A stretch of 5,131 nt of DNA from Nitrospirota bacterium (GTDB taxonomy: Bacteria > Patescibacteriota > Gracilibacteria > UBA1369 > LOWO2-01-FULL-3): positions 1 through 5,131 of the forward strand of contig JAACEU010000055.1 of NCBI GenBank assembly GCA_011682355.1, read 5' to 3'. The first letter of the stretch is position 1, and every line of letters starts with the position of its first letter. The position numbers were made by a program, and so were the translations under genes. Shown piece by piece: positions 1 to 5,131 of the stretch. The notes beneath the pieces were generated by a model that did no database searches, was not told where the DNA came from, and was given only the letters and a program-made list of their open reading frames with translations.

Positions 1-893
1 CCTCGTATCACAACACCCAAAAGCCCTTCATCTTCAATTTCATATACAACAGTTTTTAGGATTTTATATTCAGTAACATCGTGAGCTTTTGCATTGTCCG
101 CAACAGTAAAGCCACGCTCCACTTCTACAAGCTTCATTTCCAATTCCTTCTCTTCCTTTTCATCCGGATCCGCGATCTTCCCCTCGGCTATTTCCAGATT
201 TTGTGCAATTCCACATTTTTCACAAACAATAATTGTATCCTCTCCAATTTCACTCTCAACCGAGAATTCATGTGAAAACTTATTAGTAAAAGGCCCTCCG
301 GAAGCCTCAACAATATGCGCCTTCAAACCACATCTCTCATAAACATTCAAATAAGCCCGCTTCACTCGTTCATAATATTCATCCAAATCCTTTTCTGAAG
401 TGTGAAAACTATACATATCCTTCATCCCAAACTCTCGTCCACGCAGAAGTCCGGACTTTGCACGAGGTTCATCTCTAAACTTCGTCTGAATTTGATAAAC
501 ACTTAGAGGTAGATCTTTATAAGAATTAATATATTTAGCCGCCAGGGGAGTTACCGCCTCTTCATGGCTTGCCCCAAAAACAAATTCCTTGTCACCCGAA
601 GCATGAGTTCTATACAAAATTTTGTCCATAGTCCGATCTCGACCCGTAGTTTTCCAAATATCAATTGGGTGTAGCGCCGGCATCAGTAGTCTTTGCCCAT
701 CCACCGCATTCATCTCCTCCTCGATAATATTATTGATTTTATTAAAAACTCTATAACCAAGCGGTAAAAGATTGTAAATCCCCGCCGCAAGCTTTTCAAT
801 AAATCCGGCCTGAGTCAGAAATTTAGCATTTATACTATCTGCGTCACACGGGGGGTTGTGTCTGGTCCTCCCAAAAAGATTACTATATCGCAT
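1..893 (-). CDS. proS: Prolyl-tRNA synthetase (ProRS), N-terminal part; C-terminus lies beyond the left edge
   Basis: Class II aminoacyl-tRNA synthetase that charges tRNA(Pro) with proline in the cytoplasm. I translated the minus strand by hand: 297 codons plus two bases are open from the ATG at 893-891, with no stop. The N-terminus MRYSNLFGRT and the following AGFIEKLAAGIYNLLPLGYR (residues 29-48) are typical of bacterial ProRS and cover motif 1. The proline-binding loop is GASHEE (107-112). Motif 2 begins with FRDE (139-142) and continues as GLLRGREFGMKDMYSF (148-163). SHEF and GEDT follow (207-220), then CEKC (224-227) and NLEIAEG. Residues from about 260 resemble the start of the YbaK-like editing insertion (KTVVYEIEDEGLLGVVIR), so this is probably the long, editing-type bacterial ProRS. 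Motif 3, the rest of the insertion and the anticodon-binding domain are outside the window. Oddity: Ser109 stands where most family members have Thr in the TxE loop. The start lies 11 bases after the infB stop, without a Shine-Dalgarno motif at normal distance, so cotranscription with infB is likely. Confidence 0.95.
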   Translation of the reverse strand, partial: MRYSNLFGRTRHNPPCDADSINAKFLTQAGFIEKLAAGIYNLLPLGYRVFNKINNIIEEEMNAVDGQRLLMPALHPIDIWKTTGRDRTMDKILYRTHASGDKEFVFGASHEEAVTPLAAKYINSYKDLPLSVYQIQTKFRDEPRAKSGLLRGREFGMKDMYSFHTSEKDLDEYYERVKRAYLNVYERCGLKAHIVEASGGPFTNKFSHEFSVESEIGEDTIIVCEKCGIAQNLEIAEGKIADPDEKEEKELEMKLVEVERGFTVADNAKAHDVTEYKILKTVVYEIEDEGLLGVVIR

Positions 894-904
894 ATTTTGA
901 ATTT

Positions 905-3010
905 TTATATTGTTCTGTATTTTTCCTCTTCAACATACACCTCCAGAATGTCGTCATCCTCCAATGGGGTATCACTGTTCACTTTCATACCGCAATCATT
1001 CCCCTCACCAATTTCTTTTACCTCCTTATCCACTTTTCGCAACGACGTGATTTTGCCCTCACCCACGAAATTATCTTCCTTCTCTACATTTTGGCCACGA
1101 ATAATATCAAATTTAGATTTATTTTTAAGCTTACCACTCAAAACCTTGCACCCTATAATCATCTCTTTCTTTTTAGTAAGGAAAATTTGTCTAACTTGTG
1201 CACGTCCCAAAATCTTCTTAATCACCTCTGCATCCAGCAATCCTGAAAGGATCTTTCTAACATCTCCCAATAAATCATAAATAACTGTGTACTTTTTCAC
1301 CTCCACTCCTTCACGCTCCGCCGTCTTGCTAACATAAGGAGAATCAAAATCCGTATGAAAGGCTACAAGTAGTCCCTTACTTGCGGCGGCCATCATCACG
1401 TCCGATTTACTAACACTACCCACTCCGCTGTGAATTACTTTTACAGCAACTTCTTCGTCCTTAATTTTTGATATAGATTGCTTAATCGCTTCCAGCGAAC
1501 CTTTTGTGTCCGCCTTAATCACCAACCTCAAAATCTTTTCAGATTTTACAGACGAAATAACTTGATTCATTCCTGACATCTTCTCCTCTGATTCCTGTTT
1601 TGCCTGTAATGTAACCTCTTCAGATCTTTGCTTAGCAACTTTTTCATTAGTAACCACTTGCAATATATCTCCGCTTTTTGGTGTTTCATGAAGCCCGGCT
1701 ATGAGAACCGGAGTGGATGGTCCCGCTACCCTCAAAGTCTTTCCGTTGTGATCTTTCATGAGTTTTATTCGTCCATATGTATGCCCAATAATCACATTAT
1801 TCATTATTTTCAAAGTACCTGTATTCACCAAAATGGTAGCGACAGGCCCAAGATTTGGATCCAGGTGAGCCTCTATGACTGTTCCAACGGCTTCTCGGTT
1901 GGGATTAGCTTTCAAATCCTCCATTTCCGTAGTCAAAAGGATCATATCCAGCAGTGTATCGATTCCATCTCCACGTAGCGCAGAAACAGGAACCATTACT
2001 GTTTCTCCACCCCAATCTTCCGGTTGTAGATCATGCTCTGCCAATTCTCCTTTTACTTTATCAGGATTAGCGTCAGGCTTATCCATTTTGTTAATAGCAA
2101 CGATTATTGGGACTCCGGCTTCCTTTGCATGATTAATAGCTTCAATAGTTTGTGGCTTAACCCCTTCATCCGCCGCCACTACCAAAATTGCAATATCTGT
2201 AACTTTTGCCCCTCGAGCACGCATAGAAGTAAATGCTTCATGACCGGGAGTATCCAAAAACGTTATCAATTTTCCCTTTTTTTCAACCTGATAGGCACCG
2301 ATATGTTGAGTAATCCCACCAGACTCTCCCGCAACCACATCGGTTTCTCTTATAGAATCTAATAATTTTGTTTTACCATGATCCACATGTCCCATAACCA
2401 CAACTACCGGAGGCCTTTCTTTCAGCTCTGAGGCATCATCTTCCTGCAAAAGCTTTGTAATGTCTCCGGTCATCAATTCTTCTACGCCGGCTACTGATCG
2501 CTTTCTTTTAAGCTTTATTCCTACATCATCAGCAATAATCTGAGCTGTATCAAAGTCGATTTGTTGATTGATATTGGCCAAAATCCCATTCTTCATCAAT
2601 TCACCTATAATCTTGGCAATTTTTATCCCTGATTTTTCAGCAAATTCCTTTACCGTAATGGAATCCGGAAGTTCTATTGGTTTGCTGGTATCGATTTCTG
2701 CTTTTTCTTCCGGTTTTTCCTCAACTTTTTTCGTTGTGGCTTTACCGGCTTTCTGCTTTCTTTGACTCTTAACGATTTCACGCTCTCTTTCTTCAGCTAT
2801 GATTTCATCATAAATCTCAGCAACATCGGTAGGATCTTTGGGCTCAGCATCCGTTTCCGGCATAAGCTCATCCAAAACAAGCTCTGCCACCTCATCTTCG
2901 ATAACACGAGCACGTGGAGTAATTTCAAATCCAAGACCGGTAATTTTTTTCTTAAGATCTTTGACCGGAATATTCAATTTTTCCGCTAAATCTGCAAGTT
3001 TTGTCGACAT
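905..3010 (-). CDS. infB: Translation initiation factor IF-2, complete
   Basis: GTPase that brings initiator fMet-tRNA to the 30S subunit and promotes 50S joining. The 701-residue product is close to the shorter bacterial IF-2 forms. Domains in order: a first IF2_N-type helical module at the extreme N-terminus (about 1-50); a charged Lys/Glu-rich linker (about 52-108); a second IF2_N module (about 112-170, starting [20 protein letters not shown]); the GTPase domain (about 198-360); beta-barrel domain II (about 370-455, [18 protein letters not shown]); domain III (about 490-595, [20 protein letters not shown]); and the fMet-tRNA-binding C-terminal barrel (about 600-701, [20 protein letters not shown]). 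All GTPase motifs are intact: G1 GHVDHGKT (207-214), G2 GGITQHIG (231-238), G3 DTPGHE (253-258), G4 NKMD (307-310), G5 SAL (343-345). The start ATG follows a plausible promoter by about 28 bases and begins the IF2_N module; no Shine-Dalgarno motif is visible. It is the first gene of a leftward unit with proS. The usual neighbours nusA and rimP cannot lie directly upstream, because divergent rmuC occupies that side. Confidence 0.98.
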   Translation of the reverse strand: MSTKLADLAEKLNIPVKDLKKKITGLGFEITPRARVIEDEVAELVLDELMPETDAEPKDPTDVAEIYDEIIAEEREREIVKSQRKQKAGKATTKKVEEKPEEKAEIDTSKPIELPDSITVKEFAEKSGIKIAKIIGELMKNGILANINQQIDFDTAQIIADDVGIKLKRKRSVAGVEELMTGDITKLLQEDDASELKERPPVVVVMGHVDHGKTKLLDSIRETDVVAGESGGITQHIGAYQVEKKGKLITFLDTPGHEAFTSMRARGAKVTDIAILVVAADEGVKPQTIEAINHAKEAGVPIIVAINKMDKPDANPDKVKGELAEHDLQPEDWGGETVMVPVSALRGDGIDTLLDMILLTTEMEDLKANPNREAVGTVIEAHLDPNLGPVATILVNTGTLKIMNNVIIGHTYGRIKLMKDHNGKTLRVAGPSTPVLIAGLHETPKSGDILQVVTNEKVAKQRSEEVTLQAKQESEEKMSGMNQVISSVKSEKILRLVIKADTKGSLEAIKQSISKIKDEEVAVKVIHSGVGSVSKSDVMMAAASKGLLVAFHTDFDSPYVSKTAEREGVEVKKYTVIYDLLGDVRKILSGLLDAEVIKKILGRAQVRQIFLTKKKEMIIGCKVLSGKLKNKSKFDIIRGQNVEKEDNFVGEGKITSLRKVDKEVKEIGEGNDCGMKVNSDTPLEDDDILEVYVEEEKYRTI

Positions 3011-3038
3011 ATATGATTTCTATATAAAAAACAAAAAT

Positions 3039-3067
3039 AGTCTACGGAAAAAATATTTTATTGTAAA
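3039..3067 (-). promoter_or_regulatory. Sigma-70-type promoter for infB-proS
   Basis: Read on the minus strand, a -35 box TTTACA (3067-3062, five of six to TTGACA) is separated by exactly 17 bases from a -10 box TAGACT (3044-3039, four of six to TATAAT). Transcription would start near 3032, giving a leader of about 22 bases before the infB ATG at 3010. The spacer is AT-rich. This is the best promoter match in the divergent gap. It is a sequence match only, with no experimental support. Confidence 0.55.
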
Positions 3068-3078
3068 GAAAAACAGTA

Positions 3079-3084
3079 TATCAT
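3079..3084 (+). promoter_or_regulatory. Possible -10 box directly in front of rmuC
   Basis: TATCAT matches the -10 consensus at five of six positions and ends five bases before the rmuC ATG at 3090. A start 6-7 bases downstream would fall on or next to the A of the start codon, giving a leaderless or almost leaderless mRNA. That would fit the absence of a Shine-Dalgarno sequence. The -35 position at 17-base spacing (3056-3061) is only T-rich and matches poorly, so the call is weak. In an AT-rich gap such hexamers arise easily by chance. Confidence 0.25.
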
Positions 3085-3089
3085 AAACC

Positions 3090-4181
3090 ATGATGGAAAC
3101 AATATTATTAACAGTTGGGATCGGTGTTCTTCTCGGGATAGCTTTTATGATTTATAAGTTGCAAGATCTGAAGAAACCGGAAGATCAGAAGCTTGTTTTC
3201 GAATACATAGAAGCTTTGCGCAAAGAAATGCGTGAAAGTGGAACCGAAAACCGTAAGGAGGTTCAGCAAAGACTGGACGTTATTCAGGAAAGACTTTCAA
3301 AAGGGTTAGAGGTATCCTCACAAACAATTCAGAAACAATTCTCGCAAAGTTCGAAGCTGATCTCGGAAGTTACACAAAAACTCACAAAGCTTGATGAGAC
3401 CAACAAGCAGGTCCTAAATTTTTCAGAACAAATGCAGAGTCTGGAAAATATTCTCAAAAATCCTAAACAAAGAGGTATATTGGGAGAATATTTTTTGGAA
3501 ACGCTACTGGGTCATGTCCTTCAGCCAAACCAGTATCAAATGCAGTACAAATTTGATAATGGAGAAATAGTGGATGCAGCGGTTTTCTTTAAAGAGAAAA
3601 TCATTCCGATTGATGCAAAGTTTTCACTCGAGAAATACAACAAGATAATGGAGGAAAAGAACGTGGCAATACGCGAAAAACTTGAGAAAGAATTCAAACT
3701 GGATATCAAAAATAGAATAGATGAAACCGCGAAATATATAAGACCAAAAGAAAACACCACGGATTTCGCCTTCATGTTTATTCCGGCTGAAGGGGTTTAT
3801 TACAACCTGCTAATCTACAAAGTAGGCTCAATGAAAATAAATGCGAACGACCTCGTCGAATACGCCTTCAAAAAACACGTAATAATAGTATCGCCAACTT
3901 CATTCTTCGCTTATCTGGAAACAGTTCTCCAAGGATTAAAAGCGTTGAAAATGGAGGAATCGGTACAGGAGATTATCAAAAAGGTGGGGGACTTGGGGCG
4001 GCACATGGGAAGTTACGAGGAATACCTTCAGAAAATGGGTAATAGCCTCGGAACAACGGTAAATATGTACAATTCAGCGTACAAAGAATTCAACAAAATT
4101 GACAAAGATGTCTACAAAATCACTGACGGCGACGAAGGCGGCAAAATAGATCCAGTAGTTTTAGACAAGCCGGCAGCGTAG
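3090..4181 (+). CDS. rmuC: RmuC family protein (DNA recombination protein, membrane-anchored PD-(D/E)XK-type nuclease fold)
   Basis: The 363-residue product is shorter than E. coli RmuC (about 475) but has the family layout. An N-terminal membrane segment (about 4-22, rich in L, I, V and G) leads into a long charged coiled coil (about 30-120, many E, K, Q and R). The conserved RmuC core follows: LENILKNPKQRGILGEYFLE (118-137), the Q-x-Y pattern near 148-153, VDAAVFF (161-167) and IPIDAKFSLEKY (172-183). Asp162 and the D-A-K triad at 175-177 fit the PD-(D/E)XK metal-binding core. AKYIRPKENT (214-223), FMFIPAEGVYYNLL (228-241) and SPTSFFAYLETVL (268-280) complete the family signature. In E. coli, RmuC is known for limiting rearrangement at short inverted repeats; its biochemical activity there is poorly defined. 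Start: two ATGs in tandem (3090, 3093), either possible, with no Shine-Dalgarno motif. It is divergent from infB. The last codons (from about 4168) become GC-rich and run into the repeat block downstream, so the extreme C-terminus and the TAG stop may come from that element. Confidence 0.93.
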   Translation: MMETILLTVGIGVLLGIAFMIYKLQDLKKPEDQKLVFEYIEALRKEMRESGTENRKEVQQRLDVIQERLSKGLEVSSQTIQKQFSQSSKLISEVTQKLTKLDETNKQVLNFSEQMQSLENILKNPKQRGILGEYFLETLLGHVLQPNQYQMQYKFDNGEIVDAAVFFKEKIIPIDAKFSLEKYNKIMEEKNVAIREKLEKEFKLDIKNRIDETAKYIRPKENTTDFAFMFIPAEGVYYNLLIYKVGSMKINANDLVEYAFKKHVIIVSPTSFFAYLETVLQGLKALKMEESVQEIIKKVGDLGRHMGSYEEYLQKMGNSLGTTVNMYNSAYKEFNKIDKDVYKITDGDEGGKIDPVVLDKPAA

Positions 4182-4196
4182 GCTCGCAGAGTCAGA

Positions 4197-4220
4197 TCCC
4201 GGGCACCCGTAGGGTCGGGA
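4197..4220 (+). repeat. Bulged inverted repeat (hairpin 1 of the GC-rich block)
   Basis: TCCCG (4197-4201), a three-base bulge GGC (4202-4204) and ACCC (4205-4208) form the left arm. After a GTA loop (4209-4211) the right arm is GGGT (4212-4215) followed directly by CGGGA (4216-4220). All nine pairs are Watson-Crick and mostly G-C. It lies 16 bases after the rmuC stop. No T-run follows, so it does not look like a standard intrinsic terminator. Confidence 0.6.
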
Positions 4221-4232
4221 CAGCGGACGGCC

Positions 4233-4258
4233 TGATCGCGACTATTACCTCGCGATCA
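4233..4258. repeat. Perfect 9-bp inverted repeat (hairpin 2 of the GC-rich block)
   Basis: TGATCGCGA (4233-4241) and its exact reverse complement TCGCGATCA (4250-4258) flank the eight-base spacer CTATTACC (4242-4249). As RNA it makes a stable stem-loop on either strand. As DNA it could be a site for a dimeric binding protein. The base after the right arm is T and is followed by AGCGCGAGCGG, so there is no U-tract on the plus strand. It could still help to stop or stabilise the rmuC transcript. Confidence 0.7.
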
Positions 4259-4312
4259 TAGCGCGAGCGGACGCGAGCTCATTATCCCAAGTATCAATTA
4301 ACCTAAATCACC

Positions 4313-4804
4313 ATGGGAGTAAGATCAAAAACATTAGTAGTTGTATTGCTGGTCGGACTTGTATTCGGCGTATTCGCTATATCAACAAAGAATTCTCAAT
4401 TATTCAAAGGACAGATCTTTGATGGATCGGAAGAAGAAACTACGCAAGAAACAGGAGAGACATTACTACCGGACTTGACCGTAAGTGCGGAAATTATTAT
4501 CCCGGAAATAGCCGAAGACGATATAGAGGTAAACGTAACTATGGAGAATATAGGGAAAGGCACCATGCCTGGAGGAAAACCATATACATACAGCATTTAC
4601 ATTAACGACACAGAAGTATTCTCAAACAGCGATTCCTACAGCGAATTAGCACCCGGAGACGCATTTAGCTTCAAATACCCAATTCCACGATCAATTTACC
4701 AATATCCAAGTGAAGGGACGGTAAAAGTGGTCGTAGATGGAGAGAACTCTATTGAAGAAAGCAACGAAGACAATAACCAAATCGTGAAAGAATATAAGTT
4801 CTAA
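4313..4804 (+). CDS. Small membrane-anchored or exported CARDB-domain protein
   Basis: The 163-residue product starts MGVRSKT and continues with a hydrophobic segment (about 8-23, LVVVLLVGLVFGVFAI), a signal peptide or N-terminal anchor. There is no lipobox cysteine; in fact there is no cysteine at all. An acidic Glu/Thr-rich linker follows (about 38-51). Residues about 53-162 match a CARDB-type immunoglobulin-like beta-sandwich: it opens with LPDLTVSAEI, has the VTMENIGKG strand (75-83), the LAPGDAFSF turn (112-120), and ends with VDGENSIEESNEDNNQIV (141-158), close to the usual CARDB ending. CARDB domains are extracellular adhesion or scaffold modules. The likely role is at the cell surface, but no partner or substrate can be named. 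The start ATG at 4313 gives a proper signal segment; no Shine-Dalgarno motif precedes it. The gene ends two bases before the next start, so the two are probably cotranscribed and translationally coupled. Confidence 0.85.
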   Translation: MGVRSKTLVVVLLVGLVFGVFAISTKNSQLFKGQIFDGSEEETTQETGETLLPDLTVSAEIIIPEIAEDDIEVNVTMENIGKGTMPGGKPYTYSIYINDTEVFSNSDSYSELAPGDAFSFKYPIPRSIYQYPSEGTVKVVVDGENSIEESNEDNNQIVKEYKF

Positions 4805-4806
4805 AA

Positions 4807-5131
4807 ATGCATAACACTTCATCGGGATCACAACCTGCACCAAAAAAGCTTCGAGAATCCGTACTTAAGGATGAAAAAATTGGTGCAAACAAAGCCCTAA
4901 AATCCAGAGAAAGAAAATCAAAGGAACAAGTAATTGAGAAAAAAACCCAAAAGGAGCTCAGCGACATGAAGGAAATTAGAGATTTTTGGGAAGAGACGTT
5001 TGGAAAAGGAGCAATAGCGAGCTTTTTCATAAGTTTAAACGCTTTTCTTGCAGGAGAAGAGGGAACTTTTGATGCCGCGGCCTTTGACGAGGAGATTAGC
5101 GCGAGAGCAAAAGAGCTCTCAAAACAAGGAT
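4807..5131 (+). CDS. Unrecognised charged protein, N-terminal part; continues past the right edge
   Basis: I do not recognise a family. The frame is open from the ATG at 4807 to the window end: 108 codons plus one base. The N-terminus is polar (MHNTSSGSQPAPKK), followed by a highly charged, probably helical stretch (about 14-57, many K, E and R). Then come IRDFWEETFGKG (57-68) and a short moderately hydrophobic segment (about 69-82, AIASFFISLNAFLAG) too short and polar to call a membrane helix with confidence. An acidic region follows (about 83-105). There is no signal peptide and no cysteine in the visible part. The start lies two bases after the CARDB gene stop, which supports a shared transcript and perhaps a shared role. 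A second ATG at residue 53 exists, but the tight gene spacing favours 4807. The open frame, codon use like its neighbours and operon-like spacing make it a real gene. Confidence 0.75.
   Translation, partial: MHNTSSGSQPAPKKLRESVLKDEKIGANKALKSRERKSKEQVIEKKTQKELSDMKEIRDFWEETFGKGAIASFFISLNAFLAGEEGTFDAAAFDEEISARAKELSKQG

Larger units (their letters stand above)
4182..4280. repeat. GC-rich, hairpin-rich intergenic block of unknown nature
   Basis: By hand count 66 of 99 bases are G or C, against an AT-rich background; the 32 bases after it (4281-4312) are AT-rich again. It contains a bulged hairpin at 4197-4220 and a perfect 9-bp inverted repeat at 4233-4258. GCTCGC at 4182-4187 can pair with GCGAGC at 4263-4268 or 4273-4278, closing the two hairpins into a multibranched structure. 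Direct repeats are CGCGAGC (4262-4268, 4272-4278) and AGCGGACG (4222-4229, 4266-4273). No open frame of note, no T-tract after the stems and no tRNA T-loop signature were found. It could be a dispersed intergenic repeat, a structured RNA or 3' UTR element of rmuC, or a protein-binding region. The sequence alone does not decide among these. Confidence 0.6.

Noticed and set aside
845..860. Possible frameshift in proS at the run of six G (plus strand, 850-855)
   Set aside because: The minus-strand frame stays open through the run, and the conserved start MRYSNLFG and the downstream SINAKFLTQAGF are in the same frame.
858..1280. Plus-strand open frame of 140 codons
   Set aside because: It lies opposite the conserved C-terminal domain of infB and the start of proS; its Ser/Phe/Pro-rich composition is the typical antisense shadow of a Lys/Glu-rich gene.
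1628..2362. Plus-strand open frames of 85-116 codons opposite the IF-2 GTPase region
   Set aside because: They overlap each other and the fully conserved IF-2 GTPase and domain II coding sequence; no recognisable domain or initiation signal.
3011..3089. A small gene or RNA in the divergent gap
   Set aside because: The 79 bases are AT-rich with no open frame or stable stem; promoter elements for infB and rmuC account for it.
4233..4275. Rho-independent terminator for rmuC
   Set aside because: Both hairpins lack a following T-run on either strand, so the classical signal is absent; termination there remains possible but unsupported.
4182..4280. tRNA or other known small RNA gene in the GC-rich block
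   Set aside because: There is no T-loop GTTCGA-type motif, no D-loop pattern and no 7-bp acceptor stem with the right spacing; the hairpins do not fit a tRNA cloverleaf.
1..5131. CRISPR array, insertion sequence, or phage genes
   Set aside because: No regularly spaced direct repeats, no transposase or integrase motifs and no phage structural proteins are seen in any frame.

Overview
The window reads as a compact, moderately AT-rich bacterial chromosome segment, with protein-coding DNA at roughly 40% GC by eye. It holds four recognisable genes and one unrecognised one. The protein style (short RmuC, lysine- and glutamate-rich IF-2 linker, a small membrane-anchored CARDB protein, no Shine-Dalgarno sequences) suggests a Candidate Phyla Radiation/Patescibacteria-like organism, perhaps near Peregrinibacteria. 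This placement is an inference from gene character, not from a search. All genes read with standard stop codons and need no in-frame TGA, which argues against the code-25 groups (Gracilibacteria, Absconditabacteria).

Left half, minus strand: infB (translation initiation factor IF-2, complete, 3010 to 905) is followed after 11 bases by proS (prolyl-tRNA synthetase, starts at 893, runs off the left edge). They look like a two-gene translation operon, read leftward from a good sigma-70-type promoter at 3039-3067. The 79-base AT-rich gap at 3011-3089 is a divergent promoter region.

Right half, plus strand: rmuC (3090-4181), a membrane-anchored coiled-coil protein with a PD-(D/E)XK-type nuclease fold. 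It is followed by a 131-base intergenic region whose first ~99 bases are about two-thirds GC and full of inverted and direct repeats. Then come a small exported or anchored CARDB-domain protein (4313-4804) and, two bases later, an unrecognised charged protein (from 4807, cut by the right edge). The last two are probably cotranscribed.

The main unexplained object is the GC-rich, hairpin-rich block at about 4182-4280. It has a perfect 9-bp inverted repeat, a second bulged hairpin, closing arms able to pair across the block, and short direct repeats. It has no U-tract and no tRNA signature, so it is not a textbook terminator or tRNA. A dispersed intergenic repeat or a structured RNA are the best hypotheses. 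The rest of the window is ordinary housekeeping content with a few oddities: infB apart from nusA, no Shine-Dalgarno motifs, and a Ser for Thr in the ProRS proline-binding loop.
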